A stretch of DNA of 64,000 nt from Gemmatimonas sp. (GCF_027531815.1 NZ_JAPZSK010000011.1:112235-176234); one strand, 5' to 3'; positions 54,367 to 63,406 are shown, counted from the stretch's first letter. Translations and numbers: made by a program. Notes: generated by a model from the letters alone, not told the origin.

Positions 54367-55158
54367 TCAGACCAACCGGAGCACCGCCTCGTAGGCGGCC
54401 ATGGTCTGCGGCGAGGGATCGACGCCCAGTTCCTCGGCAATCAGGCGCCGGCAGGCTTCGTAGGCCATCAGCGCCTCAGCGGTGTTTCCCATAGCCGCGT
54501 GGGCGCGCATCACGAGGCGGTGACCGGCCTCACGGAACGGCTGCAGGGTGAGCATTTCGTGGCCGTTCTGCAGGGCCAGTGCGGGCTCCTCGTTGGTGAG
54601 ATACACCGTGCCGCGCACGTCGAGCGCCCGGAGGCGGATCTCGCGCAGGCGGTCCCGCCATGCGTCCACCCACGCTCCCTCCTCGCCGGGGAAGAAGGGG
54701 CGGCGCGCGATATGATGCGCGACCGCACTCGGTCCGTAGGCCATCGGAATGCGCCCCAATCGAATGGCGGCTTCGGCCTCGTGCACCGCTTCGGCCGCTG
54801 CTTCCAGGTCGACCCAGAGCGGTACCGGCGCGCGCAGCTCGTAGGTGCCGCGTGCGCCGATGAGCGCGTCCGCCCAGCCGGCGCCGAGCGGCGTCAACAT
54901 GGCGCGCAGCCTGGAGATGATGGCGTTGAGGGCGCTGTCGGAGGCGCGGGGCGGCCGCTGCGGCCAGAGGATGTCGGCCAGTTCGCTTCGGGCCATCGGG
55001 CGCCCTCGCTCGAGCACCAGCGATGCGAACGCCAACCGGGCCTGCTGGCTGGGAAAGCCGGAGGTCGTGATCCAGCCGACCGCGCTCTCCAGCGTCAGAT
55101 GCCCCGCGAGGTAGATGCGAACGGCGGGAAGCGGGCGGCTCGCCGTCTCGGTCACCAT
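54367..55158 (-). CDS. BTAD-domain transcriptional regulator (SARP-like)
   Basis: The 263-residue protein starts at ATG 55158 (TTG 55188 also in frame). The N-terminal part is an OmpR-like winged helix (RIYLAGHLTLESA, PSQQARLAFASLVLERGRPM, LADILWPQRPPRASDSALNA). It is followed by the bacterial transcriptional activation domain with TPR-like helices ending HRLVMRAHAAMGNTAEALMA and YEACRRLIAEELGVDPSPQT. This is the AfsR/SARP architecture without NB-ARC. It probably activates a nearby or distant operon. It converges with the hydroxylase gene across about 280 bp in which no gene was found. Confidence 0.85.
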   Translation of the reverse strand: MVTETASRPLPAVRIYLAGHLTLESAVGWITTSGFPSQQARLAFASLVLERGRPMARSELADILWPQRPPRASDSALNAIISRLRAMLTPLGAGWADALIGARGTYELRAPVPLWVDLEAAAEAVHEAEAAIRLGRIPMAYGPSAVAHHIARRPFFPGEEGAWVDAWRDRLREIRLRALDVRGTVYLTNEEPALALQNGHEMLTLQPFREAGHRLVMRAHAAMGNTAEALMAYEACRRLIAEELGVDPSPQTMAAYEAVLRLV

Positions 55159-55520
55159 GGCCGGAGTCGCCACCAGCGTTCTCTCCAAGAAATCACCCAG
55201 TGTTCGCCAAATTGCCGTAGCAACATAGCGCGTGTCTACGCAGACGGCGCCTTCGCTGGCGCGCGACGACCGCGAGACCGCCCAGTCCCATGGCCATCAG
55301 CGCGTGCCTGGACACCGGTCGTTGTGTCGAGATCCAGCGGCATCCACGGCGACGATGTCCAAGACCGGCACGTTTCCCGAAAACGGCATGACGATCAATC
55401 CACGTCGTCCCAGCTCAGCGCCTACTGCATGCTCGGCGAGCTGTCCCGTACGTGCGAAGCGGCCAACTGACCGCCCTTCTGCTCACAAGACTCCGGCCGC
55501 TTTCTCAGCAGCAACCGGCG
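55159..55520. other. Intergenic region, no gene seen
   Basis: The region upstream of the BTAD regulator. It has no supported coding sequence and presumably holds that gene's promoter. Confidence 0.3.
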
Positions 55521-55715
55521 TCAGGCGCCCGATTCCTGCGCGAGGATCCGGGCGATCTGCCGACGATGCGCGAGATCGTGCCCGGCGATGATCCTGACCA
55601 TTTCTCGCAACGATTCTGGGCCGCGATCCCCGTGGATCCCGACGCGGTCCCACGTGGCACCACTGACCCGCGCCCAGAGGCGAAGATGCCGGTCACGCAG
55701 CGCGCTTCCGAAAAT
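55521..55715 (-). pseudogene. DinB-superfamily C-terminal fragment
   Basis: The minus strand ending at TGA 55521 encodes LRLWARVSGATWDRVGIHGD, RGPESLREMVRIIAGHDLAH and RRQIARILAQESGA, the last two helices of the DinB four-helix bundle with the metal His residues of GHDLAHRRQI. The upstream part is cut near the start of the IS91 copy 2. Confidence 0.55.
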
Positions 55716-55734
55716 GCCCGTCTGCAGCGAGCAC

Positions 55735-57322
55735 CGTTAGGCCCGCGGCGTCTACAAGCCCCGGCGCCCCAGGGCGTCGCCGCTCTTTCGATTGCTTTCG
55801 GATCACCTGCACCGCCTGCACCCTGCAGACGGTCTACGACGAGCGCTTCGCGCGCGAGTACGGCCCGTGGCGCCCCGTGGTCGCGCAGGTCGCGGACACG
55901 TTCCTCGAATGCGGCGTGCTCGACCACGGCTTCGCGCGCATCCGGTGCGACGCGTGCACGCACGAGTATCTGCTCGCGTTCTCGTGCAAGTGCCGCTACT
56001 TCTGCCCCAGCGGTCACGCCAAGCGGCTCGCCATCTGGACGCGGTGGCTCGACACCACGTGGCTCGCGCCGGTGCCGCACCGGCAGGTGGTGCTCACCAT
56101 CCCCAGGCGGCTCCGCGCCTACGGTCTGTACCGCCGCCGCCTGCTCGGCGAGATCGCCCGCGCCGCCGCCCGCACCGTCACTGCCGCCATTCGCACACTG
56201 ACCGGCGAGCGCGACCTCGCCGTGGGGATCGTCGCGTGCCTGCAGACGCACGGCTCCCGGGCGAACTGGCATCCGCACCGGCACCTCCTCGTGACCGACG
56301 GCGGCTTTCGGCCCGACGGGTCGTTCGTCACGTGGCTCACCCACGACACGGCGCGGTTGACCGAGGCGTTTCGCCGCGCCGTGCTGCGGTTGTTCGTGCG
56401 GCTCGAACTCTTCGACAAAGACCAGGCCGCGGGCATGCTGACGTGGCCGCATTCCGGGTTCCACGGGCACACCGCCGTGTGGGAGGCCCCCTTCGGGTCC
56501 CCGTGGACGATCGCGCGTTCGCCACCCGCCTCGCGCGCTCCTGCGCCCGGAATCCCGTCGCGCTGGAGCGGCTGACCTACGACCGCGCCGACAAGGCGGT
56601 GACGTACCGGTCGGACACGTCCGAGGGCCCGACGGCGGGCACCGAAACCGCCGACCCGCTCGAGTTCCTGGCCCGGGTGCTGGTGCACATCCCCGACCAG
56701 GGCCACGTCACCACGCGGGACTCTGGCTGGTATGCCAACCGTCCGCGTGGGATGCGACGTCAGGCTGAGCCCGCCGCGCTCGAGGCGCCGCCCGTGATCA
56801 TCCCCGCGCCCCGACTCGCGCCGACCGAGGCCAGCCGCCGGTGGGCGAAGGCCCTACGGCGGCGCTCCTCCAGCAGATCGTTGAGGTGGACCCGCTGGCG
56901 TGCCCGTCCTGCCACGGCGCGATGCGGATCGTCGCCTATATCAGCCAGACGTCGGTGATCGACCCAATCCTCACCCACCTCCGGACCCGCGCCGCCCGTG
57001 AGGCGCACGCCGGGCCACGGAGCCCCCCATCGACGCGGGCCCCCGCGAGCCGGGGCACGGCACGCGCCCCACGCCGTTCCGCCGACGCGCCGCGTGTCAC
57101 CGGAGTACGGCCCCGAGGCCCCGCCACCACGCGGGGACCGCCGGCGTGGGCGGCGGTCTCACCTCGGCGGTCCCGCGGCCCCGCCGGCCCCGGGTCACCC
57201 GTCCGGACCGCAGACCGAACGGCCCGCGAGGCGCACCGGCGCGGTGGCCGTCGCGCCGAAGCCCTCTCACCGGTGCGCTCGAGGCAGGGGACCAGGGCCT
57301 GTACTCCGCCCACCTCGATTGA
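55735..57322 (+). mobile_element. IS91-family element (copy 2), transposase broken by three frameshifts
   Basis: The plus strand carries nearly the whole IS91-type transposase in pieces: VYKPRRPRASPLFRLLSDHL, a frameshift at a near-tandem CCTGCAC/CCTGCAG, YGPWRPVVAQVADTFLECGV with AFSCKCRYFCPSGHAKRLAI and the HUH motif in WHPHRHLLVTDGGFRPDG, a second shift near 56505, DDRAFATRLARSCARNPVAL to RRQAEPAALEAPPVIIPAPR, a third near 56850, then LLQQIVEVDPLACPSCHGAM. The end near 57322 (CCCACCTCGATTGAATTTCC) abuts a truncated AraC-type gene. Inactive. Confidence 0.75.
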
Positions 57323-57583
57323 ATTTCCTATCCTCGGCGTGACCACGATCTCATGGCGATGGAAGATGAATTCGCGACGCACACCATCGCGAGTGTTTTC
57401 GACGCGGCGTGGCTCCTCACGGAGATTGAGGAGCACGTGATGCTGTGTGAACCCGTGCTCCGGCATCTCGGCAGCCGGCGCTTCGAAGTACTCGAGTGTC
57501 AGTAGGCTCGATGCCGCGGCGGAGACGGCACCGGTGCTCTCCAGCAGGGGCGCGGAGGGATAGATCTCCTGGTACCGCATCAT
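57320..57583 (-). pseudogene. AraC-type regulator N-terminal fragment, cut at the IS91 end
   Basis: From ATG 57583 the minus strand reads MRYQEIYPSAPLLESTG, LLTLEYFEAPAAEMPEHGFT and QHHVLLNLREEPRRVENTRD. This is the N-terminal cupin-like part of AraC regulators of the 'EIYP...LP.H...QH' type. The match stops where the IS91 end begins; the DNA-binding domain is lost. Confidence 0.5.
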
Positions 57584-57825
57584 CGCCGCCGTCGATGCAC
57601 GGACGGTCCACGGCAGACTCGACGCTGCCGCACGCGGGCGCGTGCAGCGTCCCGCGCCGGGGTGCGCGCTTCTGGCACCAAGAATCCACCCTGAACCGCG
57701 AGACCACGCGGCGCGAGCGTTCGAAGTGCGGAGCCGCACGTTGCGGCGGCGCGCGGAACGCCAACGGTCTCGCCTTCGAGGAGGCTGAAGACCGTCGAGA
57801 TGCTCAGGGTCGTTCGGATTCGCAT
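57580..57825 (-). CDS. Possible small gene behind an attC-like half site
   Basis: An 81-residue frame starts at ATG 57825 (MRIRTTLSISTVFSLL), 16 bases after the repeat half at 57841, the same layout as the cassette genes farther right. Beyond the first about 20 residues it is Arg-rich and unconvincing, so it may be a decayed cassette gene. Confidence 0.2.
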   Translation of the reverse strand: MRIRTTLSISTVFSLLEGETVGVPRAAATCGSALRTLAPRGLAVQGGFLVPEARTPARDAARARVRQRRVCRGPSVHRRRR

Positions 57826-57840
57826 TGACGTGTCCGGTGC

Positions 57841-57866
57841 GCCGAACGCTGCGCGTTCAGCTGCAA
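57841..57866 (-). repeat. attC-like half site (F)
   Basis: GCCGAACG, six bases, then GTTCAGCTGCA on the plus strand. The same CCGAACG-spacer-GTTCTGCTGCA layout occurs at 59284 and 62780. No matching left half was found. Confidence 0.3.
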
Positions 57867-58437
57867 GCACAATTCCGTGAGTTGCGGTTGTGGGGCCTTG
57901 GCAAACCTTGCGGGAAGATGGAGCCGAGGCCCCATCACCGCTACCGCACCACGCGCGCGTCGGCTGCAAGGGTCGCTGCGCGGCGCCGGACCGCACGAGG
58001 CGTTCCACGGTCTCGCGATGGAGCATCGGGACGCGCCACGTACACTCCGCAAGAGACGCGTGGTGCGAAACGCCCTGCAGCCGGAATTTCCGCGCGTTTC
58101 GATGCTGCGCGTGTCGATCCGAGTTCCGAGACGGCTGTCTGCCAGAAGACGATCCACCAGCACCAAGAGATCACGAGCGCGCTCGCCCACAGTGGAATAC
58201 GTCCGCTGCCCACGCGGACTCCGCGCTTCCGGCACGCGCGGGGTACCACACGCGAGTCACCAACGGGCGTCCGACGCGGCCATCCCAGTCGGTGCGACTG
58301 GAATACACATAGTGCCGCGTGATGCGACCGACCGGCGGAACGCGGACCTCTGCGTTGGAGCATGCCGTCGGCGGTCTGTTTGGTCCCTCGTCGAAATCCG
58401 CCATGGCCCGCTACAGGCCGGTCGATGCCCGATAACG

Positions 58438-58690
58438 CAATGACCAGACGGGCGCACCCGCCTACGCCCCGGCGATGCTCCTGCGGGTCGTGCTCTTCGC
58501 CCAGTCCCGTGGGCTGGCGAGCAGCCGGGCGATCGCCCGGGCGTGTGAAGAGCACATGGCCTTCATCGCAATGCGTCCACGCATCGGAGTGGTACCCACG
58601 CGGAATTCGAGCGGCAGGCCGAGAAGATGGAGCGGGCGGCGGACGCGATGCTGGCGCGCCATCGGCAGCAAGCGGCGTCAGGTGGTGCCC
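58438..58690 (+). mobile_element. IS1182-like transposase fragment
   Basis: The plus strand reads YAPAMLLRVVLFAQSRGLAS, SRAIARACEEHMAFIAM, the N-terminal helix region of IS1182-type transposases. After a deletion, another frame reads EFERQAEKMERAADAMLARH, a helix that follows about 60 residues later in complete copies. Only about 250 bp remain. Confidence 0.55.
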
Positions 58691-59265
58691 GTCGGTGCAC
58701 TCGCGAAGCGGCGCTGCACGTTCTCCAAATGATGCCGATTGTGATAGAGCGTGAACAGCAGCATTTCGCGGACGGTCAGGCGGCCGATGAGCGGATGCGG
58801 CAGTCGGTGCGCATCCAGCGTGGGTTCCGGCCACCGCGTGATCGCGGCGCACAACGTGGCGACAGCCGAGGCGTGTAAGGCCATGATGCGCGCGCGGGCG
58901 ACGTCTGGATCGCTCGGCACTGGCTGAGCGCGCGGGGCAAAGCGGCCCGCGCTCGCCCCGCGCGCGAGACGCGCCCGATAGATCTCGCGCACGGACGCGT
59001 AGGAGCGCGATGGGGCACGGGCGTTGCCAAACGCGAGCCGCAAGACGAGGCGGGGCACCCGCAACCCTTGGGTCACGCTGTGCATCGACTTGGTGAGATG
59101 CCGGACATTGTCGGCCGGCGACCACGCGTCGCCAATCGGTGCGAGGAAGGTGCGCGTGTCGAGCGCGGCCCAGTACACCACACTCTCCTGGTGCAGCGCC
59201 CGGAGCGCGGACTGGATTTCGGGACCGGTGGAGCTCCCCGCGTTGAGGGAGAATGTGTCAGTCAT
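58678..59265 (-). CDS. DinB-superfamily protein
   Basis: The 195-residue protein starts at ATG 59265; it could extend a few codons upstream. It has the DinB-like four-helix bundle: LRALHQESVVYWAALD, WSPADNVRHLTKSMHS with the first His, and LTVREMLLFTLYHNRHHLENV with the second metal-binding His pair. Members bind a divalent metal and include bacillithiol or mycothiol transferases and stress proteins. It begins just after attC-like site E and shares the orientation of the other cassette-like genes. A fragment of a related protein lies at 55521. Confidence 0.75.
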   Translation of the reverse strand: MTDTFSLNAGSSTGPEIQSALRALHQESVVYWAALDTRTFLAPIGDAWSPADNVRHLTKSMHSVTQGLRVPRLVLRLAFGNARAPSRSYASVREIYRARLARGASAGRFAPRAQPVPSDPDVARARIMALHASAVATLCAAITRWPEPTLDAHRLPHPLIGRLTVREMLLFTLYHNRHHLENVQRRFASAPTGTT

Positions 59266-59283
59266 GGAATTCGCTCGCATCAA

Positions 59284-59380
59284 CCGAACGGGTGGTTCTG
59301 CTGCAGGTGCGTCAATAGAGCGCGCGGGCTGCGCCCGCGCTACCAAGGCGCACCTGTCGGCAGCACGCGTCGTTATCCGG
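59284..59380 (-). repeat. attC-like imperfect inverted repeat (site E)
   Basis: The outer arms are CCGAACG (59284-59290) and CGTTATCCGG (59371-59380). Inside are CAGGTGCG/CGCACCTG and a perfect 8-bp hairpin GCGCGGGC/GCCCGCGC with a 3-base loop (59322-59340). It lies between the stop of the zf-TFIIB gene and the start of the DinB gene, as an integron recombination site would. Confidence 0.5.
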
Positions 59381-59393
59381 CACGGGCGCCAGC

Positions 59394-59825
59394 TCAGCCG
59401 TCGAAGAACATCGGGAGCAAGGCAATCGTCGCCTCAGTGAGTGCATCGAACGCCGACCAGTCAGCGCGCAGCGGCGCACGGGTGTTTGGCGGCGCCGGCC
59501 TGTTCGGGAGCAACGCCATGCGTACGGCGTCAAACTCGCCGGCGTCGAGCCACACGGATGCACACGCTACGCAGCGCTCGATGCTCAGGCCCGAGAGCCG
59601 CTCGCTTCGCATGACGGCGTTGCATTGCGGACAGTGGCACGGTCGCGCATCTGGGCGCATCGGACCCGCTCGTCGCGACTCAATTGGTACGTGGTCGACC
59701 GGGAGCTGCGTCTCGGCGATCGCCGGTCCGGAGATCCAGAGTCCGTGACAATGGCGGCACGAAGCCGCCGGTCGTCGGTCGATGTCGCGCCGAACCATCT
59801 CATGTCCATCTATGGGACAACGCAT
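59394..59825 (-). CDS. Zinc-ribbon protein with two zf-TFIIB modules
   Basis: The 143-residue protein starts at ATG 59825. It carries two Cys4 ribbons: CPIDGHEMVRRDIDRRPAAS with CRHCHGLW (residues 3-32) and CPQCNAVM with CVACASVWLDAGE (about 68-104). The CxxC...CxxC.G.WLDxGE pattern defines bacterial zf-TFIIB proteins of unknown role. The C-terminal 40 residues are hydrophobic and acidic. Its stop lies 13 bp before attC-like site E, so it fits a cassette, though the far side of that cassette is unclear. Confidence 0.8.
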   Translation of the reverse strand: MRCPIDGHEMVRRDIDRRPAASCRHCHGLWISGPAIAETQLPVDHVPIESRRAGPMRPDARPCHCPQCNAVMRSERLSGLSIERCVACASVWLDAGEFDAVRMALLPNRPAPPNTRAPLRADWSAFDALTEATIALLPMFFDG

Positions 59826-59905
59826 TGGAGGGGGCGTTGTGAAAGGTGAACGACCTGAAGACGAAGCGCAGGACGAGACGAGTGCCGAATACCATGGCGA
59901 CCGCA

Positions 59906-61399
59906 CTACCAGCGCGACCAGAGCAGGAGTGTGCCGCACGGCGAAATCCCAAAATTGAACTCAAACGGTAAAGTCGCGGGCGTATAGTACTCGGCGGCGG
60001 CGATCATTGAGGGATCGATGGAGTCCAGATTCAGCGGTCCCGCGTTGGGCATCCCGTCGAAGATCACGCGTATCGGGCACTGCGCCTGAGAAAGGCTGAC
60101 GCTGCCACGGCTCGAGACCAGAATCGGACGGCCAGTGCCGGCGGTGCGCACCCCGGGGATTCGACTGGTGAGGAGGTCCAGCAGGCTTCGGCCTTCGGCC
60201 TCTGCAAAGTCTTCCTGCGACAGGAACCTGCCGAATCCCATCTTCCGCCGCTCTTCGAAGGCCGCGAGGTTGGGCCCGAGCACCGTGCGCGCCATGGCGT
60301 TCGCACGCACCCGCACCGTGTCCATGCCCTGCACGCCCACCAGCGCCACCACCTGCGCCACCGTGTCACCGGGAATGAGGTCCACCGGCTGCTGCCGCGG
60401 CGCGTACCCGAGCGCCTGCACGGCGAGCGTCCACGTGCCGGTGGGTGTGGCCGCGAGCAGGAAGCGCCCCGCACTGTCAGTGCGTGTCTCGAGCCCGGTC
60501 GCACTCAACCCCACGATGGCGTTGGCGAGCGGACGTCCGTCGACGGTCTGCACCGTGCCGCGCACCCCACCCGCGCCACGCAGCACGATGTCCACCAGGC
60601 CACTGTCTTCCGGTGCCTGCGGGCCACTCGGCGTGGTCATCACCGTGTCCGTACGCCCCAGCACCAGGTCGCGCGGCACAATGCCGGTGGCCGACGACGT
60701 GAACGTGGTGACGCCGCTCGCCCCTTCGGCGCCCACCGCGCGCAGCCGTACGGTGGTCTCGGTGGGCACGCCGCACAGCACGTAGCGGCCGTTATCGCCC
60801 ACCGGCACGTCGGTGGTCACGATGGTGCGTTCGACACGCCCCGTCTCGATCTGCAGGTCCGGCCACTGCGCCGTCACCTGCCCGGCGCTGAGCGGCAGGG
60901 CGCTGACCGTCGCTGCTGCGCGCGACGACGCGTTGGTCCGCACGGCCCGCCGCACGGTGCCGTACAGATAGCCGGTGCCCGGGGGGGCTGCGCTCCCGCA
61001 CACACGCGCCACGAGTGTGGGCACCGACGGCACCGCCGCGCGCACAGTCACGCCGCGCCCGGCGCGTACGGTGAACGGCACCGCCACGCTGCCCACACCG
61101 AGCGTATCGAGGCGGGCGTGGCGCGCCGTGAGCATCCACGGCCCGGCCGGCAGGCTGTCCACCCGTGCGCGTCCGCGCGCATCGAGGGTGGCGTCGTGCA
61201 CGCGCGTCGTATCGAACACCGACACGAGGCGCACGCTCGCCCCCGCGAGCGGCAGGCGTGTGATGCTATCCACACTCGTGATGTCCACGCGCCCGGGACG
61301 CCCCGGTGAGGCGGACGCTTGCGCGTGCACACGCGCGGCGCCAAGCATGCTCACGCACGCGACCATGGCGGCGGCGAGGCACTTCTTGCGATGCGTCAT
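59906..61399 (-). CDS. Carboxypeptidase-regulatory-like / TonB-plug secreted protein
   Basis: The 497-residue protein starts at ATG 61399 and has a signal peptide (AAAMVACVSMLGAARVHAQ). Two carboxypeptidase-regulatory-like beta modules are clear: RVDITSVDSITRLPLAGASV at the front and GVRGTVQTVDGRPLANAIVG with DSAGRFLLAATPTGTWTLAV in the middle. The last about 120 residues resemble a TonB-receptor plug (FLSQEDFAEAEGRSLLDLLT, SRIPGVRTAG, CPIRVIFDGMPN, SIDPSMIAAAEYYTPATLPF) without a barrel. Such barrel-less plug proteins are common in Gemmatimonadota-like genomes. The end FGISPCGTLLLWSRW is typical of them. Confidence 0.75.
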   Translation of the reverse strand: MTHRKKCLAAAMVACVSMLGAARVHAQASASPGRPGRVDITSVDSITRLPLAGASVRLVSVFDTTRVHDATLDARGRARVDSLPAGPWMLTARHARLDTLGVGSVAVPFTVRAGRGVTVRAAVPSVPTLVARVCGSAAPPGTGYLYGTVRRAVRTNASSRAAATVSALPLSAGQVTAQWPDLQIETGRVERTIVTTDVPVGDNGRYVLCGVPTETTVRLRAVGAEGASGVTTFTSSATGIVPRDLVLGRTDTVMTTPSGPQAPEDSGLVDIVLRGAGGVRGTVQTVDGRPLANAIVGLSATGLETRTDSAGRFLLAATPTGTWTLAVQALGYAPRQQPVDLIPGDTVAQVVALVGVQGMDTVRVRANAMARTVLGPNLAAFEERRKMGFGRFLSQEDFAEAEGRSLLDLLTSRIPGVRTAGTGRPILVSSRGSVSLSQAQCPIRVIFDGMPNAGPLNLDSIDPSMIAAAEYYTPATLPFEFNFGISPCGTLLLWSRW

Positions 61400-61559
61400 C
61401 ACTTGAGATTCTCCATTAATTCCGATGCGTTCGAGCCACTGGCGACCTGTCCAGAACACGAGCGCCCCGCAGTCCATGGTGAAGCGCTGGAACTGTGGCG
61501 GCGCCAAAGTCTTGCGATTGTAGATCTCCGCGCCGAGTACATGGTCGAGATCGCCCTCG

Positions 61560-61930
61560 GGAGAAGCATTTCAATCGGGATGGGCCGTATTCCTGTGGAG
61601 CATACGGCGCCATCACCGGCCTCGCCAGCGCCTCGGGCCGGGCGGCGGCCTGTCATCGATCGCGCGCTGACACCCTCCGCTGCGGGCGCGTCGGTCGCGG
61701 TGGGTGGCCGAGCCCAGCCCAGACCCATCGGCGGCGCCGGTGGGACGGCCGCCCACGCCGACGGCGCCCTCGTGGTGGCGGGGGGTCGGGGCCGTGCTCA
61801 GGCAACTGGCGCAGCGCCGTCGGACAGGCGTGGGGCGCGCGCCGCGCCGCATGCCACTGCGACTTCACGGCCTGCGCCCGAGTACGGATTGGATCAATGG
61901 CAGAACCGATCACATCCGCCCATCGGTTGG
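61560..61930 (-). mobile_element. IS91-type right-end relic (copy 3)
   Basis: The minus strand has a clipped version of the IS91 transposase C-terminus (GSAIDPIRTRAQAVKSQWHA for SVIDPILTHLRTRA) with an Arg/Pro-rich tail like copies 1 and 2. It then has CCCATCCCGATTGAAATGCT near 61560-61580, which resembles the element end of copy 2. Little else survives. Confidence 0.35.
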
Positions 61931-61936
61931 TGAGTT

Positions 61937-62028
61937 CGCCGAACGCGGGCTTCTGTAGCGGGCGATGAAATCAAACGCGAGCGCAGCGAGCTACCATACC
62001 GCCCGCCTGCAGCAAGCATCGTTCGGCG
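61937..62028 (-). repeat. attC-like imperfect inverted repeat (site D)
   Basis: CGCCGAACG (61937-61945) and CGTTCGGCG (62020-62028) are perfect 9-bp complementary arms. Inside them, GCGGGCTTCTGTAGCGGGCG pairs imperfectly with CGCCCGCCTGCAGCAAGC. The 92-bp repeat starts 28 bp after the stop of the methyltransferase gene. Confidence 0.55.
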
Positions 62029-62056
62029 ATACCGCAACCGCTCTACTGCCCGCTGG

Positions 62057-62737
62057 CTACCACAGCCCCGGCACCAAACGGTAGCGCACCCGCGTTGCGT
62101 ATGCCCCGTAGCCAGCCAACTCTTGCCGCAGCACGTGTTCCTCTCGTTGAAGGCGAATCACCATCAACGCCAGGGGAAGCGCAGCGGACGCCGCGGCGAC
62201 GTACGAGCCCAACCACAACGCCGAACCGATCAGGATGAGCGGATCAGCGGCGTAGAACGGATGCCGGACAAACCGGTACGGGCCCGCGTCTGCGACTGTC
62301 TGGGCTCGCTCGGGCTGCAGACGGACTTCGGTTACAGCGAAGGCATTTGCGCGAAGAGCGATGTTCTTGAGCACCCAGCCAAGAGCGAAGGCCAGTAAGC
62401 CCGCCCAAGCGACGGGTGGGGGTGGGGAAGCGAGCAGGTGCAAGTGCCACACATCGAGACCGGCGAGGAGTGGTACGCCCACGAAGCCAGTGGCCAGTAC
62501 ACCGAGGACCAGCACGCGATCAGGAAGGGACTGAGCAGGATGTACCGGCAGACTTGCACGCTCTCGTAGTACATCGGGATGCACCTGGTGGACGGCCCAG
62601 GCACCCCCTAAGCGAACGACGCATAGCACAAACAGCAGCGTCCACGCTCGAGACCATTCGAACGTTCCCGCAGCGAGGAAGAGCGCCGAAGCTACCACGG
62701 CGGCGTCAAACGAGAGTCTAGCGACGATTCTGTTCAT
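62057..62737 (-). CDS. Isoprenylcysteine carboxyl methyltransferase (ICMT)-family membrane protein
   Basis: The 226-residue protein has about five membrane helices (VVASALFLAAGTFEWSRAWT, VLVLGVLATGFVGVPLLAGL, AWAGLLAFALGWVLKNIALR) and the C-terminal ICMT/PEMT-like signature YRFVRHPFYAADPLILIG with the RHPxY motif, then REEHVLRQELAGYGAYATRV. It probably methylates a small membrane substrate with S-adenosylmethionine; bacterial members rarely have a known one. It lies alone between sites D and C, as a one-gene cassette would. Confidence 0.8.
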   Translation of the reverse strand: MNRIVARLSFDAAVVASALFLAAGTFEWSRAWTLLFVLCVVRLGGAWAVHQVHPDVLRERASLPVHPAQSLPDRVLVLGVLATGFVGVPLLAGLDVWHLHLLASPPPPVAWAGLLAFALGWVLKNIALRANAFAVTEVRLQPERAQTVADAGPYRFVRHPFYAADPLILIGSALWLGSYVAAASAALPLALMVIRLQREEHVLRQELAGYGAYATRVRYRLVPGLW

Positions 62738-62778
62738 CCCTGCTCGCGATGAACTCTTGAACGATTGAATTTGGGGCC

Positions 62779-62898
62779 GCCGAACGCCTTACGTTCTGCT
62801 GCAGCGCATCATACAAAGTGCGGCCGGACGGGCGCCGTGCGCCAGCACGGCGACCGCCTGCCGCACACCGCCTCGCGCTGCCAGCAGCAACGTTCCGT
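62779..62898 (-). repeat. attC-like imperfect inverted repeat (site C)
   Basis: The right arm ACGTTCTGCTGCAGCGC (62791-62807) pairs with GCGCTGCCAGCAGCAACGT (62876-62894), differing by two unpaired bases. GTGCGGC/GCCGCAC forms an inner stem. Unpaired bases on one arm are a hallmark of integron attC sites. CCGAACG at 62780 matches sites D, E and F. Confidence 0.55.
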
Positions 62899-62921
62899 TC
62901 TGCTGCTACGCGAGTAACTCG

Positions 62922-63278
62922 CTAATCGCGCTCGTACCAGTAGGCCTCGAGAGCGGAATATGCATTCCAGAACACCGCCAGCCAGATCGCTTTGGTCGGC
63001 CCTACTGCAAAGACACCCGCCATATACGCCGCGACCACACCGAACTGGACTAGGCCGGTAACCCAACGACCCTGTGCCATCTGCGCCGCGCCCGGACAGA
63101 AAGCGCTGAGCAGCGCATGCTGTACCGCGGTTTCCCGCCGTGAATCCGGAGGGGCTGCAACGATAGCAGCGGGCTCGCGCGCGGCGTCGAGGCCACCAAC
63201 ATCGGCGGACAGCTGGAGGTACTGACCACGCGTCGATTCATCAGGCGACTCGCGAGCCTCACTCGTACTTACATGCAT
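62922..63278 (-). CDS. Small membrane protein of unknown function
   Basis: The 118-residue protein has a soluble, charged N-terminal half and two membrane helices in the second half (WVTGLVQFGVVAAYMAGVFA and KAIWLAVFWNAYSALEAYWY) after ALLSAFCPGAAQMAQGR. The 'PGAGQ...GR...G' lead to paired helices is like small TM2/DUF5683-type proteins. It ends in YERD. It sits between sites C and B on the minus strand and is probably a cassette gene. Confidence 0.65.
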   Translation of the reverse strand: MHVSTSEARESPDESTRGQYLQLSADVGGLDAAREPAAIVAAPPDSRRETAVQHALLSAFCPGAAQMAQGRWVTGLVQFGVVAAYMAGVFAVGPTKAIWLAVFWNAYSALEAYWYERD

Positions 63279-63406
63279 GCGCGGGGTCGTCGGGAGATGA
63301 CAGTCGAGAACACGTTCGCAGTCAATTGTGTGTTGGCGCTGAAGCAGGTCACCATCTGGACAGCAGAACGCAAAGCTCTGCCCCGGAGCCCCATAACAGT
63401 GCGAAA

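Noticed and set aside
57941..59125. Long minus-strand frame covering the region of the IS1182 fragment and DinB gene
   Set aside because: It is out of frame with the DinB protein and Arg/Ala/Pro-rich; only scattered pieces (for example a VTRVWYPA stretch near 58260 in another frame, hydrolase-like) hint at decayed genes, too weak to annotate.
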